DNA from: Pseudoclavibacter sp. RFBB5
GTDB lineage: Bacteria; Actinomycetota; Actinomycetes; Actinomycetales; Microbacteriaceae
Assembly: GCF_002931555.1 (NCBI RefSeq)
Contig: NZ_PSTZ01000007.1
Location: 682,001 to 746,000 of the forward strand
Reading direction: 5' to 3'
DNA: 64,000 nt
The notes below the pieces were generated by a model. The model was not told the DNA's origin. It ran no database searches and was given only the letters and a program-made list of their open reading frames with translations. The translations under genes and the position numbers were made by a program. Below are positions 1 through 14,253 of the stretch, in pieces (position 1 is the first letter of the stretch; every line of letters starts with the position of its first letter).

Positions 1-571
1 GCTCGTCGACCACCAGCACGCTCGGCTCCACGATGAGCGCCTGCGCGAACGCCACACGCTGCCGCTGACCACGCGACAGCTCGAAGGGGAACTTGCCCAG
101 CATGCCCAGCTCGAGATCGACGGCGTCGATCAGCATCGCCGCCGCGCGCCCGAGACGCTTCCGATCGAACGTCCTGTCGCGGGACAGGATCGGCTCGGCG
201 ATGTTCTCGGCGACCGTCAGGTCGTTCCGGAGCTGGTCGCCGGAGTCCTGCGCCAGGTAGCCGATGTCGAGGTCGATGCGGCGACGATCGAGCCGCGACG
301 GGTGGCGCAGATCCATGCCGACCACCTCGAGCGTGCCGCCCGTGATGAACGGCCACTCCCCCTTGCCCGGCCTGCGGCGGCCGGAGAGGATGCGACCCAA
401 CGCCGACTTGCCTGACCCCGCCGTGCCGACGACGCCGAGGATCTCGCCAGGCTCGAGCTCGAACGAGATGCCGCTGACCGCCTCGTGCTTCCGATTCGAC
501 CCGTGCTCGATGTAGGAGATCGACAGGTCGTCGGCGACGACGGCCCGCTGATGATCTGCACTGGTTGCCAT
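1..571 (-). CDS. ABC transporter ATP-binding protein (partial, C-terminus off the left edge)
   Basis: Nucleotide-binding subunit of an ABC transporter of the oligopeptide/nickel (DppD/DppF-like) type. About 190 residues are visible from ATG at 571: a Walker A loop reading GTAGSGKSA near residue 40, a Q-loop region (YLAQDSG), a signature reading LSRGQRQRVA instead of the usual LSGGQ, and the start of Walker B (VLVVDE) at the window edge. The start has an AGGGGAG Shine-Dalgarno 8 nt upstream. It follows dnaG after 84 nt in the same direction. The substrate cannot be told because the permease genes lie outside the window. Confidence 0.9.
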   Translation of the reverse strand, partial: MATSADHQRAVVADDLSISYIEHGSNRKHEAVSGISFELEPGEILGVVGTAGSGKSALGRILSGRRRPGKGEWPFITGGTLEVVGMDLRHPSRLDRRRIDLDIGYLAQDSGDQLRNDLTVAENIAEPILSRDRTFDRKRLGRAAAMLIDAVDLELGMLGKFPFELSRGQRQRVAFAQALIVEPSVLVVDE

Positions 572-655
572 GCCTGGTCTCCCCTTTTTTTTCTCCGAGC
601 CCACCGGAACGCTGGCGAAGCGCGTCCTCCGCCGCTCCGGGCTCACCGTGCGAGC

Positions 656-2638
656 CTAGCCCTCGCGCAGCTCGCGCTTCTGATTCTCGATGGACACGAG
701 CTGCTCGTTCAGGGCCCGGAACCGGTCCGGCTCCGTCCTGCCATCTGTCCGCTGCAGCGCTCCGAGCAGCTCAGCCTTCCTGCGCAGCAGGTCGCGCTCG
801 ACCAGGGACGCGCTCAGTGAGCGAACGTAGAGGTCGATCTGCTCGTCCTTGTTGCCCGCCGGGATCGAGGCCATCGCCAACTCGGTGACGAGGGTCGTGA
901 AGGCCTGCGGCACCTCCTCGGCGATGCGGGTGATCCACTCCATCGACCCCAGAGAGTCGCGCGTCGCGACGATCCCGTCGCGCACCGTCGAGAGCGACGC
1001 GTTGGTGAAACCAGCCGCCATGACCTGCTGGAACCGCTCATCCGACAGACGCCTGGGGTGCTGCAGCACCGCCATGAGCGTGTCCCGCTCCAGACGCGTC
1101 ACCGGGTCATTCGGCAGATCGCTCATCCGAACCGCGCGCACCGCACCGCCGCCGAAGTCGCTGGCGTCCGGCGGAAAGTCATAGCCCTCCCCATCCGGGA
1201 ATGGCGGCTCCTCCTCGAACTGGCCGGGGGCTGGCCCACGCTGCGCCGGCACCCGGGACCGCTGGTCGGCCGCTCGAACCGGCGCACGGGTCTCCGCCTG
1301 TCGCCTGGGCGTGTTCTTGCTCGCCCCCCGCGCCGCCCGCACGGCCTGTTCGACCTGCACCAGATCGATGCCGAGCATCTTCGCAAGTCGTCGTGAGTAC
1401 CCAGGGCGCATCGCTGGGTCGCGGATTCCCGCCACAACCGGCGCGGCCTGACGCAACGCCGCGACTCGCCCCTCAACCGTGTCGAGGTCGTGGCCGAGCA
1501 GCTGCTGGGCGATGACGAACTCGTACATCGGCGTCGGATGGTCGACGAGATCCCGCACAGCGGCGTCACCACGCGCGAGACGCAGGTCGCAGGGGTCGAG
1601 ACCGTCGCGCGCCACCGCGACGAACGTCTGAGCCACGAAGCGCTGCTCCTCAGCGAACGCACGCATCGCAGCCTTCTTGCCCGCCTCATCCGGGTCGAAC
1701 GTGAAGATCACCTGTCCACCGGCCGACTCATCATCCATGATCCGGCGCAGCACCTTGATGTGATCGACACCGAAGGACGTCCCGCAGGTCGCGACCGCAG
1801 TCGGCACCCCCGCGAGGTGCGCGGCCATGACGTCCGTGTATCCCTCGACGACGACGACCTTGTGCTGCTTCGCGATCTCGCGCTTCGCGACGTCGAGCCC
1901 GTACAGCACCTGGGCCTTGTGGTAGATCGGCGACTCAGGCGTATTGAGGTACTTCGGCCCCTTGTCGTCGTCGTAGAGCTTGCGCGCGCCGAACCCGACG
2001 GTCTGTCCCGAAGTGTCCCGGATGGGCCACATAACGCGCCCGCGGAAGCGGTCGTAGCTGGACCCGCGCTCGTTGGTCGAGAGCAGGCCCGACTCCTTGA
2101 GCTCCGGCAGCGTGAAACCGAGCCCCGTCAGGTGCTTCGACAGCGAGTCCCAGGCTTGCGGGGCGTACCCGACACCGAACATCGCCGCCGCGTTCGGGTC
2201 GAACCCGCGACCCCCGAGGAACTCCCGGGCCGCCTCGGCACCCGGGGCCTGCAGCTGCTCGCGGTAGTAGGTCTCGGCGGCAGTGTGCGCCTGGAGGAGA
2301 CGGAGCCGCTTCGAATGGTCCGGGGCGTGCCCGCCGTCCTCGTAGGTCAGCGCGTAGCCGAGCCGGCCGGCCAGGCGTTCCACGGCCTCCGAGAACGTGA
2401 CGTGGTCGATCTTCTGCAGGAACGTGAAGACGTCGCCCGATTCGCCGCAGCCGAAGCAGTGGTAGTAGCCCAGCTGCGGGCGGACGTGGAAGCTCGGCGT
2501 GCGCTCGTCGTGGAACGGGCAGAGCCCCTTCTTGGAACCGATACCCGCGTTCTTGAGCGTGACGTGGTCACCCACGATCTCGGAGATGTCCGTGCGAGAG
2601 CGAACCTCCTCGATATCGCTCTTGCGGATCAGTGCCAT
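656..2638 (-). CDS. dnaG: DNA primase DnaG
   Basis: Synthesises RNA primers at the replication fork in partnership with the replicative helicase. 660 residues, normal for the family. N-terminal zinc-binding domain with C40-x2-H43 and C61-x2-C64 (CPFH ... CFGC), catalytic RNA polymerase core, then a TOPRIM domain with the conserved Glu in VEGYTDV (about 265) and the DPDEAG metal motif (about 315-320). A Pro/Arg-rich linker near 440-500 precedes the C-terminal helicase-binding domain. Its first 10 nt overlap the end of dgt, so it is probably translated from a dusB-dgt-dnaG message. Confidence 0.97.
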   Translation of the reverse strand: MALIRKSDIEEVRSRTDISEIVGDHVTLKNAGIGSKKGLCPFHDERTPSFHVRPQLGYYHCFGCGESGDVFTFLQKIDHVTFSEAVERLAGRLGYALTYEDGGHAPDHSKRLRLLQAHTAAETYYREQLQAPGAEAAREFLGGRGFDPNAAAMFGVGYAPQAWDSLSKHLTGLGFTLPELKESGLLSTNERGSSYDRFRGRVMWPIRDTSGQTVGFGARKLYDDDKGPKYLNTPESPIYHKAQVLYGLDVAKREIAKQHKVVVVEGYTDVMAAHLAGVPTAVATCGTSFGVDHIKVLRRIMDDESAGGQVIFTFDPDEAGKKAAMRAFAEEQRFVAQTFVAVARDGLDPCDLRLARGDAAVRDLVDHPTPMYEFVIAQQLLGHDLDTVEGRVAALRQAAPVVAGIRDPAMRPGYSRRLAKMLGIDLVQVEQAVRAARGASKNTPRRQAETRAPVRAADQRSRVPAQRGPAPGQFEEEPPFPDGEGYDFPPDASDFGGGAVRAVRMSDLPNDPVTRLERDTLMAVLQHPRRLSDERFQQVMAAGFTNASLSTVRDGIVATRDSLGSMEWITRIAEEVPQAFTTLVTELAMASIPAGNKDEQIDLYVRSLSASLVERDLLRRKAELLGALQRTDGRTEPDRFRALNEQLVSIENQKRELREG

Positions 2639-3927
2639 GAAGCCACCCTAGACGGCACCTCCGACGCCGCAGCGAGCCGGTCGTGCCAGACGAGAGCGCC
2701 CTTGTCGGTCAGGTTGGCGACCTGGTCGACGACGACCCGCTTGCGCGCCGTGTCGTCGTCCGCGGCCCGAAAATCGGCCGCGAAGGCCGCATCGAGATGC
2801 TGGTCCCCGGTCTGCCAGAACATCTCTGCGAGCTCCACCAGGATCTTCCGCTGATGCTCGTAGATGGGGCGACGCGCATCCAGCGACATGACGAAGCCCG
2901 CGACGATGCCCTTCAGCAGCGCGATCTCAGCGCGGATCTCGCGCGGCACGACCAGCGAGGCGCGATACCGGATGAGCGACTCCCCCGGTTGCGCCGCCCA
3001 CGTCGCCGCCGTCGCAGCCTTCGCGAACCGTCCGATGAGCTGCGATGTCAGGTTCTTGAGACCCGCCTGGGCCTGCCTCGAGGCGTCGTACTCGCGCATC
3101 CAGTACGGCTGCAGCTGCAGTCGCACGAACGCCTCGTCGAGCTCCTCTTCCGTGAACTTCGATCCGGACCAGTCGGAGGCGGCGAAGAGGATCGCCGGCC
3201 TGTTCGCGGGGTCATCGAGCTCCGGGAGCGACACGAACGACTCGACGATCGCATCCTCGAGGTCGTGGACCGAGTACGCGATGTCGTCGCTCAGGTCCAT
3301 GACCTGCGCCTCGATGCTCGTCTGCGACTCCGGAGCGCCTTGCCGCACCCAGTCGAAGACCGCACGGTCATCCGCGTACACGCCGAACTTGCCGGTGCCG
3401 CGTGCCGCGCCGACCTCGCGCGTCCACGGGTACTTGCAGCTGGCGTCGAGGCTCGCGCGCGTCAGGTTCAACCCGTAGTGCTGCCCGTCTGGGCCGAACA
3501 CCTTGGGCTCGAGCCGCGCGACGATGCGCAGCGTCTGCGCATTGCCCTCGAAGCCGCCGATGTCCCGCGCCCACTCGTTGAGCGCCTTCTCCCCGTTGTG
3601 ACCGAACGGCGGATGCCCCAAGTCGTGGGCGAGACAGGCGGTGTCGACGATGTCCGGGTCGAGCTCGAGCGTGCCGGCGATCTCCCGCCCTACCTGCGCG
3701 ACCTCGAGCGAGTGGGTCAGTCGGTTCCGGGCGGCATCGATGCCAGCGGTCGGCGACAGCACCTGGGTCTTCGCGGCCAGCCGGCGCAGCGCGCTCGAGT
3801 GGACGAGGCGCGCCCGGTCGCGGGCGAACGTCGACCGCCGACGGTTCTCGTGATGCTCGGGCAGGAACCGCTCCCGGTCGTGGTCGCCGTACGGGCTGCG
3901 GTCGATCGGCTCTGGAGGAAGCGACAC
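2629..3927 (-). CDS. dgt: dGTP triphosphohydrolase-like HD protein
   Basis: Deoxyguanosinetriphosphate triphosphohydrolase-like protein of the HD superfamily, expected to hydrolyse dNTPs to nucleosides and triphosphate. Metal-site residues are visible: H72 in RLTHS, then HDLGHPPFGHNGE at about 101-113, and a later Asp in MDLSDDIAYS. I place the start at GTG 3927 because GGGAGG lies 7 nt upstream and the next gene, dusB, stops at 3930; that gives 432 residues beginning VSLPPEPIDRS. The open frame continues upstream but overlaps dusB and loses homology. The gene order dusB-dgt-dnaG is common in actinobacteria. Confidence 0.95.
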   Translation of the reverse strand: MSLPPEPIDRSPYGDHDRERFLPEHHENRRRSTFARDRARLVHSSALRRLAAKTQVLSPTAGIDAARNRLTHSLEVAQVGREIAGTLELDPDIVDTACLAHDLGHPPFGHNGEKALNEWARDIGGFEGNAQTLRIVARLEPKVFGPDGQHYGLNLTRASLDASCKYPWTREVGAARGTGKFGVYADDRAVFDWVRQGAPESQTSIEAQVMDLSDDIAYSVHDLEDAIVESFVSLPELDDPANRPAILFAASDWSGSKFTEEELDEAFVRLQLQPYWMREYDASRQAQAGLKNLTSQLIGRFAKAATAATWAAQPGESLIRYRASLVVPREIRAEIALLKGIVAGFVMSLDARRPIYEHQRKILVELAEMFWQTGDQHLDAAFAADFRAADDDTARKRVVVDQVANLTDKGALVWHDRLAAASEVPSRVASWH

Positions 3928-3929
3928 CC

Positions 3930-5084
3930 TCAGCCTCCCGAGTGCGAGAGCTCGGCCGCGGAGATGTTCGCCTTCTGGTCGTCGTTCAGCTCTCGCGACT
4001 CGAGCCAGCGGTCGGGCAGCGACGGGCGCTTCGGCGTTCCCGCTCGCCCCCGCGGTCCTTCCGCGTCCCGGCCCGGGTACGGCTGATCGCGGTCCAGCTG
4101 GGCGAGAAGCCCGTCGAGCTCCTCGAGCGTCGACATGAGAGCCAACCCGGAGCGGATGTCGGAACCCACCGGGTAGCCCTTCAGGTACCACGCCATGTGC
4201 TTGCGCATCTCCCGGCACGCCCTTGCTTCCTCCTGATGGAACTCCGCGAGCAGCTCGGTGTGCCGACGGATGGCGTCCCCGACGCCCCCGAGGGTCGGCT
4301 GGATGCGGGTCGTCTCGCCTCGGAAGGCAGCCGCGAGGTCGCCGAACAGCCACGGCCTGCCGAGGCAGCCGCGGCCGACCACGACCCCGTCGCATCCGGT
4401 CTGCTCCATCATGCGCAGCGCATCCTCGCCCGCCCAGATGTCGCCGTTGCCGAGGACTGGGACGCTCGTGACGGTCTCCTTGAGCTTCCCGATGGCGTCC
4501 CAGTCGGCCTGACCGGAGTAGAACTGCGAGGCGGTGCGCCCGTGGAGTGCGACGGCGGCGACGCCGGCGCCCTCGGCGATGCGACCGGCCTCGAGGTACG
4601 TGAGGTGCTCATCATCGATGCCCTTGCGCATCTTGATGGTCAGGGGGATGTCGCCCGCCGCCTCGGCGGCGCCCTCCACGATGGAGCGGAACAGGGACGT
4701 CTTCCAGGGAAGCGCAGCCCCGCCGCCACGCTTGGTGACCTTCGGCACCGGGCACCCGAAGTTGAGGTCGATGTGGTCCGCGCGGTCCTCCGCGACGAGC
4801 ATCGTGACGGCCTCGCGCACCGTCTTGGGGTCGACACCGTAGAGCTGGATGCTCCTGGTGTCTTCCGACTCGTGATGCTCGATGAGCCGCATGGTCACGG
4901 GCGTGCGCTCGACGAGCGCACGGGACGTGATCATCTCGGAGACGTAGAGGCCGGCGCCGTACTCACGGCACAGGCGTCGGAAGGCGGAGTTCGTGATGCC
5001 AGCCATAGGCGCCAGTACCACCGGAACGTCGAGAACCAGGGGTCCGATGCGCAGCGGCTTCGAGTCGAGTGCAGTCAAGGTCAT
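3930..5084 (-). CDS. dusB: tRNA-dihydrouridine synthase, DusB/NifR3 type
   Basis: Flavoenzyme that reduces uridines in the tRNA D-loop using NADPH. 384 residues folded as a TIM barrel: APMAGITN at 25-32 (FMN site), the catalytic Cys in LNFGCP (C111) followed by KVTKRGGGAALP, the MRKGIDDEHLTY phosphate/tRNA segment, and GNGDIW. The family C-terminal motif HMAWYLKGY is present. It heads the run dusB-dgt-dnaG, ending 2 nt before the dgt start. An AT-richer GAGAAT hexamer sits 9 nt upstream of its ATG and may be a -10 element, giving a very short 5' leader. Confidence 0.95.
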   Translation of the reverse strand: MTLTALDSKPLRIGPLVLDVPVVLAPMAGITNSAFRRLCREYGAGLYVSEMITSRALVERTPVTMRLIEHHESEDTRSIQLYGVDPKTVREAVTMLVAEDRADHIDLNFGCPVPKVTKRGGGAALPWKTSLFRSIVEGAAEAAGDIPLTIKMRKGIDDEHLTYLEAGRIAEGAGVAAVALHGRTASQFYSGQADWDAIGKLKETVTSVPVLGNGDIWAGEDALRMMEQTGCDGVVVGRGCLGRPWLFGDLAAAFRGETTRIQPTLGGVGDAIRRHTELLAEFHQEEARACREMRKHMAWYLKGYPVGSDIRSGLALMSTLEELDGLLAQLDRDQPYPGRDAEGPRGRAGTPKRPSLPDRWLESRELNDDQKANISAAELSHSGG

Positions 5085-5163
5085 AACCGATCAATTCTCG
5101 CAGGTCGCGTCGACTTTCGCACGCGCGCTGCCTCAACGCGACGACGTGCGACCCCAGGCCAGG

Positions 5164-5769
5164 TCAGACGGCGATCGACAGCTGCTCGGAGGGCGTGAAG
5201 CGCAGCCCCATCGGTCCGGAGGCATCGGCGGGAACGTCGAACACCAGATGGATGCGCGTACCTGCCCCGAGCGGGAGCTCACGAGCACTTGGCGGACCCG
5301 GCGGGAGGTCGGTGCCGTATGCGGTGACGCGCTCGTCGGCGACAGCCCGCGATCCCTCCCCGTCGATGATCTCGAAGACACCGGGGGCGATCACCAGCGC
5401 CGCGTCACCGTCGTTGCGGAGCTCGATGTCGACGACGCAGAACTGACCGGACGCCCGCGCGCTGCCGCCCTGCCAGTCATGCCTCGGCAGACCGCACTGC
5501 ATCTCACTGGCCGTCAACCGCACGCCATCGACCTCGACCGAACCGCGGCTCGTGAGCTCGGACCCCTCGCCGCGCCAGGCAGGCGTCGCCTCGCCCGCCG
5601 TCAGCGCTGCCTCGCCACGGTCGGTCGCTCGGCTCGACACGTGGACGTAGCCGACCACAGCGAGGACGACGAGCAGCGAGGCGAGCGCCAGCAGGGTGAC
5701 GCGCCACGAGCGGCCCGCCCGCGAAGTCGCAGGCGGGCGCTCGGCACCGTCGGTCTTGCTCGGGCTCAC
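5164..5769 (-). CDS. Membrane-anchored extracytoplasmic protein, function unknown
   Basis: 201 residues from a GTG start. A Pro/Ser-rich cytoplasmic N-terminus is followed by one hydrophobic segment at about 24-44 and an exported domain. The outside part (about 80-200) alternates hydrophobic and polar residues in a way that suggests a beta sandwich, with phrases such as CVVDIELRNDGDAAL typical of DUF4352-like telokin/Ig-fold domains; I am not certain of that family. Two cysteines in the domain could form a disulfide. It begins 10 nt after the end of glycyl-tRNA synthetase and is likely co-transcribed, without an obvious functional link. Confidence 0.75.
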   Translation of the reverse strand: MSPSKTDGAERPPATSRAGRSWRVTLLALASLLVVLAVVGYVHVSSRATDRGEAALTAGEATPAWRGEGSELTSRGSVEVDGVRLTASEMQCGLPRHDWQGGSARASGQFCVVDIELRNDGDAALVIAPGVFEIIDGEGSRAVADERVTAYGTDLPPGPPSARELPLGAGTRIHLVFDVPADASGPMGLRFTPSEQLSIAV

Positions 5770-5779
5770 GCCGACTGGG

Positions 5780-7159
5780 TCAGGCCCCGAGGAGACGAGC
5801 CGCGAGATAGGCCTCGAGCTGGTCGAGGGCGACGCGCTCCTGCGCCATCGAGTCGCGCTCGCGAACCGTCACGGCGTTGTCCTCGAGGGTGTCGAAGTCG
5901 ACCGTGACGCAGAACGGCGTGCCGATCTCGTCCTGGCGGCGGTAGCGGCGACCGATCTGGCCCGCGTCATCCACATCGATGCTCCAGTGCTTGCGGAGCT
6001 TGTCGCCGAGCTCACGAGCCACCGGACTGAGGCGCTCGTCGCGGCTCAGCGGCAGCACAGCCACCTTGATGGGCGCGAGGCGCGGGTCAAGGCGCAGCAC
6101 GGTACGGATGTCGACGCCGCCCTTGGCGTTCGGAGCCTCCTCCTCGACATAGGAGTCGACGAGGAACGCCATCATCGACCGCGTCAGGCCGAAGCTCGGC
6201 TCGATCACGAACGGCGTGTAGCGCTCGCCGGTTGCCTGGTCGAAGTAGTTGAGGCCCGTGCCGGACGCCGTCGAATGCGACGTGAGGTCGTAGTCGGTGC
6301 GGTTCGCGACACCCATCAGCTCGCCCCATCCGGAGCCCTTGAACCCGAACTGGTACTCGAAGTCGATCGTGCCGGCGGAGTAGTGCGCGCGCTCCTCCTT
6401 GGGAACGTCGAAACGGCGCATGTTGTCCGGGTTCAGACCGAGGTCCGTGAACCAGTTCCAGCAGGCCTCCACCCAGTCCTCGAACCACTTCTGCGCCTCG
6501 TCGGGGTGCACGAAGAACTCGATCTCCATCTGCTCGAACTCACGCGTGCGGAAGATGAAGTTGCCTGGCGTGATCTCGTTGCGGAACGCCTTGCCGACCT
6601 GGCCGATGCCGAACGGCGGCTTCTTGCGCGACGTCGTGAGCACGTTGTTGAAGTTCACGAAGATGCCCTGCGCGGTCTCAGGGCGCATGTAGTGGAGGCC
6701 AGCCTCGTTGTCGACCGGACCGAGGTAGGTCTTGACGAGTCCGGAGAACAGCTGCGGCTCCGTCCACTGGCCCTTGGTGCCGCAGTCAGGGCAGACGATC
6801 TCCGACATGCCTTCTGGCGCGCGCTTCTTCTTCGCCTCGAACGCCTCGACGAGGTGGTCCTGGCGGTGGCGCTTGTGGCAGCTGAGGCACTCGACCAGCG
6901 GGTCCGTGAACGTGGCGACGTGGCCGGAGGCCTCCCAGACGGCCTTGGGGAGGATGATCGAGGAGTCGAGACCCACCATGTCGGCGCGCCCGCGGACGAA
7001 CGTCTGCCACCACTGCTTCTTGATGTTCTCCTTGAGCTCGACGCCGAGGGGGCCGTAGTCCCACGAGGCGCGCGTGCCTCCGTAGATCTCGCCGGCCTGG
7101 AAGACGAAGCCGCGTCGCTTCGCGAGGGCGATGACCTTATCGAGCGTGGATTGCGCCAT
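5780..7159 (-). CDS. glyS: Glycyl-tRNA synthetase (single-chain type)
   Basis: Charges tRNA-Gly. Dimeric alpha2-type class II synthetase, 459 residues, the form found in actinobacteria, rather than the split GlyQ/GlyS. A CLSC ... CPDC cysteine pair lies near 80-120, followed by the motif 2 stretch [19 protein letters not shown] and motif 3 ([10 protein letters not shown]), then the anticodon-binding domain. Start taken at ATG 7159 ([10 protein letters not shown]) because AGGAG lies 9 nt upstream; the frame is open for 19 more codons but those residues are not family-like. A possible -10 (TAGACT) lies at 7223-7228 on this strand. Confidence 0.96.
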   Translation of the reverse strand: MAQSTLDKVIALAKRRGFVFQAGEIYGGTRASWDYGPLGVELKENIKKQWWQTFVRGRADMVGLDSSIILPKAVWEASGHVATFTDPLVECLSCHKRHRQDHLVEAFEAKKKRAPEGMSEIVCPDCGTKGQWTEPQLFSGLVKTYLGPVDNEAGLHYMRPETAQGIFVNFNNVLTTSRKKPPFGIGQVGKAFRNEITPGNFIFRTREFEQMEIEFFVHPDEAQKWFEDWVEACWNWFTDLGLNPDNMRRFDVPKEERAHYSAGTIDFEYQFGFKGSGWGELMGVANRTDYDLTSHSTASGTGLNYFDQATGERYTPFVIEPSFGLTRSMMAFLVDSYVEEEAPNAKGGVDIRTVLRLDPRLAPIKVAVLPLSRDERLSPVARELGDKLRKHWSIDVDDAGQIGRRYRRQDEIGTPFCVTVDFDTLEDNAVTVRERDSMAQERVALDQLEAYLAARLLGA

Positions 7160-7277
7160 TGAGAAAAACTCCTGCTGAGGGTGTCGAAGGCGAGCCCAGG
7201 GTCGTGCTCGCTGCAAGTCGCCAGTCTAGTCAGCCGCCGAACTCGCGGCGGGCCCAGTCGACGCGATGGCGTGGAAG

Positions 7278-7286
7278 TTATCCACA
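7278..7286 (+). promoter_or_regulatory. Single consensus DnaA box
   Basis: TTATCCACA, an exact match to the consensus DnaA-binding 9-mer, in the 238-nt divergent gap between glyS and the large membrane protein. It stands alone: I see no cluster of further boxes and no AT-rich unwinding element, so this is not an origin. It could be a regulatory DnaA site or a chance match. Confidence 0.4.
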
Positions 7287-7397
7287 GATGCCAGCGTGAA
7301 CCACCGGTGCGCTCCTCTCTCCTGCAACCATGTCGCGGACCACCTGAACACTCGAATGACGCGGTCTCCCAGGGCGTCTGTCATCCGAAGGACACCA

Positions 7398-9870
<2,473 letters not shown>

Positions 9871-9878
<8 letters not shown>

Positions 9879-10692
9879 GGGCGCTCGGGGGCGAGCCTGT
9901 CGGCGCCGTCGGCGCGTCGACCGCTCCCCCGAAACGCCGATCCCGACCGGCATATCGCTCGATGGCTTCCCAGAGGTCCGTCCTCGAGAAGTCCGGCCAC
10001 AGCGTGTCCAGGAAGCACATCTCCGCGTAGGCCGCCTGCCAGAGAAGGAAGTTGCTGGTGCGCTGCTCGCCACTCGAGCGGACGAACAGGTCGACATCAG
10101 GCATCTCCGGGTCGTAGAGGTGCTTGGCGATCGTCTGCTCGGTGACGCGCTCCGGGCGCAGCCGGCCCGCGCGAACCTCCTCCGCGATGCTCCTGACAGC
10201 GTCCGCGATCTCGAGGCGACCGCCGTAGTTGACGCACATCGTGAGCGTCATCCGCGTGTTGTCCTTCGTCAAGCGCTCAGCAAGCTGGAGGTCCTTGATG
10301 ACCGACTTCCACAGCCGCGGCTCACGACCCGCCCAACGGATGCGCACACCCCACTCGTTGAGCTGATCGCGCTGGCGGTGCAGGACGTCGCGGTTGAACC
10401 CCATGAGGAAGCGCACCTCCTCCGGCGAGCGCTTCCAGTTCTCCGTCGAGAAGGCATAGGCGCTCAGGTGCTTCACACCGACCTGCAGGGCCCCGGCCAC
10501 GACGTCGAGCAGCGCGGCCTCGCCGGCTCGATGTCCCTCGATCCGCGGCAGACCACGCTGGTTCGCCCATCTCCCGTTGCCGTCCATGACGACAGCGACG
10601 TGAGACGGCACCTCGGACGCATCGAACTGCGGCGGATACACGCCGGTCCAGTCGACGGGCTTGAACTCCCGCGGTTGCTTGCTGCGGCTCAT
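9871..10692 (-). CDS. uppS: Isoprenyl transferase (undecaprenyl diphosphate synthase family)
   Basis: Cis-prenyltransferase that extends farnesyl diphosphate with isopentenyl diphosphate to make the C50-C55 carrier lipid for peptidoglycan. 273 residues; catalytic Asp in [10 protein letters not shown] (D37), the substrate-positioning GHRAGEAAL segment, the [15 protein letters not shown] signature near 80-95 and the C-terminal R-x-S-G-E-x-R-x-S-N-F motif are intact. The start overlaps the recO stop by 4 nt (ATGA), so recO and uppS are co-translated. The stop shares 8 nt with the stop of the convergent membrane-protein gene. Confidence 0.96.
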
Positions 10693-11498
10693 GCCTTCTC
10701 CTCAATGCTGGGCTCGACGGCCTCTTCGCGAACGGATGCTGCTGCGCTGGGCGGCTCCAGCCTGCCGAGCAGTCGATCGTGCTCGAGCACCTGCATGGAT
10801 CGGAGCTTCTTCTCGAGGTACTGCTGCGAGTACGCCGAGACGATACCGCTTGCGCGGGCCCTCGGCGGCGCATCGAGCGTATCCAGCGTCGCCCAGTCGC
10901 CAGACAGCAGGGCTCGGAGCGCGTCGACGGTCGCAGCATCCACACGCATCACGCCGGCCGGCGTGCACCGCGCACACACCACACCGCCGAGCTGCACGCT
11001 GAACCGCTCATGCGGCCCGGGGGCCCCACATCGCGCGCAGTCATCCAGCGCCGGGGCCCAGCCCGCCAGCGAGAGTGCACGCAGCAGGTACGAGTCGAGA
11101 ATGTCCTGGGACGCCCTCGCGCCCATGGTCAGGGCACGCAGAGCCCCGATGACCAGCGTGTACTGCTGCGGCGAAGGCTCAGCCTCGGCGATCCGCTCGG
11201 CAGCCTCGACGATCACCGACGCCGCCGAGTAGCGCGAGTAGTCGTCGACCAGGTCGCGGCCGTACGCGGCCAACGTCACCGCCTGCGTGACCGTGTCGAG
11301 ATTGCGGCCCGCGTAGCACTGCACATCCACGACCATGAACGGCTCGAGTCGTGCCCCGAACTTCGAGGAGGTGCGTCTCACGCCGCGCGCGACGGCGCGC
11401 ACCTTCCCCCGCTCCTTGCCGAGCAGCGTCACGATGCGGTCGGCTTCGCCGAGACGCTGGGTGCGAAGGACGACCGCCTCGTCGCGATAGGTGGGCAT
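10689..11498 (-). CDS. recO: DNA repair protein RecO
   Basis: Recombination mediator that loads RecA onto SSB-coated DNA with RecR/RecF. 269 residues: N-terminal OB fold starting [22 protein letters not shown], a helical core, and a zinc-finger-like CARC ... CARC pair at about 165-190. The ATG at 11498 was chosen from the conserved N-terminus; AGGAGG lies 14 nt upstream, unusually far, although an out-of-frame ATG lies in between. Forms a unit with uppS by a 4-nt overlap. The frame is open far upstream, but that extension is antisense to the neighbouring plus-strand gene. Confidence 0.94.
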   Translation of the reverse strand: MPTYRDEAVVLRTQRLGEADRIVTLLGKERGKVRAVARGVRRTSSKFGARLEPFMVVDVQCYAGRNLDTVTQAVTLAAYGRDLVDDYSRYSAASVIVEAAERIAEAEPSPQQYTLVIGALRALTMGARASQDILDSYLLRALSLAGWAPALDDCARCGAPGPHERFSVQLGGVVCARCTPAGVMRVDAATVDALRALLSGDWATLDTLDAPPRARASGIVSAYSQQYLEKKLRSMQVLEHDRLLGRLEPPSAAASVREEAVEPSIEEKA

Positions 11499-11582
11499 CC
11501 ATCCAGTATGAACCTCCTCTCGCCGAGAGGCCGGAACCACGCGTGACCGAGCCGATGACGGTGCTGTGCGAGCATTGAGTCC

Positions 11583-12395
11583 ATGGACTCGCCCGCCACG
11601 ACGCTCCCCCTCTGGCTGGACCTCACCGCCATCGCTATCGGCGCCATCACGGCGGCCATGGTCGCGGAGCAGTTCCGCGACAAGAAGCTCGACTGGCTCG
11701 GGGTCGTGATCATCGGCATCACGGTCGGTCTCGGCGGGGGCATCATCCGCGACCTCCTGCTCGGCATCCGCCCGGTGAGCATGGAGACCGAGTGGTTCCT
11801 GTTCACGGCCGGAGCGGCGGCGCTCGGAGGGATGCTGCTGCAGCGCGTGCTGCGACGAATGGACGGACTCGTGTCGGTGCTCGATGCCGCCGCGCTCGGG
11901 TTCTTCTGCGCGGTCGGCACCCTGAAGGCGATGAACTTCGAGCTCCCCATCCTGCCGACGCTGCTCGTGGGCACCGTCACCGCAGCCGGCGGCGGCGTGG
12001 TTCGGGACATGCTGCTCGGAATGCCCGTCGGCATCCTCTTCGTCGGCTCGCTGTACGCGATCGCGGCAACGGCGGGAAGCGCCGCGTTCGTGCTCGCCGA
12101 CTACCTCGGCGTCTCCCAGATCATCGGCATCGTGATCTGCGTCGCGGTGACGTTCGCAGTGCGCATGGCGAGTGTCTGGTTCGGACTCAGCCTTCCTGAG
12201 CAGATAGCGCTGCGGATGCCCCGGTTCCAACGATCTGCGCGCACGGGGAAGACCGAGCGGGAGCGGCCGTTCACCGACCGGGAGATCCTCGAGGCGTCGG
12301 GCTTCCACGCCCTGGACACGCGCCCCATCGCAGTCCTCGAGGAGAAGCGGGCCAACCACGAGCAGAAGAGGGCGAGCGACCCGGACTCGGAGTGA
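11583..12395 (+). CDS. TRIC-type (UPF0126) cation-channel family membrane protein
   Basis: 270 residues with seven predicted transmembrane segments in two repeated halves, each carrying the glycine-rich motif of the family ([14 protein letters not shown] at about 45-58 and [17 protein letters not shown] at about 130-145). Bacterial members of this family are prokaryotic TRIC potassium-permeable channels (YicG/YadS relatives). A charged ~60-residue cytoplasmic tail follows. The hexamer GAGCAT lies 7 nt before the ATG and there is no clear Shine-Dalgarno, so it may be leaderless. It is divergent from recO and convergent with leuA. Confidence 0.9.
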   Translation: MDSPATTLPLWLDLTAIAIGAITAAMVAEQFRDKKLDWLGVVIIGITVGLGGGIIRDLLLGIRPVSMETEWFLFTAGAAALGGMLLQRVLRRMDGLVSVLDAAALGFFCAVGTLKAMNFELPILPTLLVGTVTAAGGGVVRDMLLGMPVGILFVGSLYAIAATAGSAAFVLADYLGVSQIIGIVICVAVTFAVRMASVWFGLSLPEQIALRMPRFQRSARTGKTERERPFTDREILEASGFHALDTRPIAVLEEKRANHEQKRASDPDSE

Positions 12396-12432
12396 GCTCC
12401 GGTCGGGCGCCCGCCCTCCTTGGTGGTCGCGC

Positions 12433-14235
<1,803 letters not shown>

Positions 14236-14253
14236 CTAAGCCGACAGCAGACT

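Noticed and set aside
593-645. dnaG terminator
   Set aside because: The GAGCCC/GGGCTC hairpin has a bulge and is followed by A residues, not T, on the transcribed strand, so intrinsic termination is not supported.
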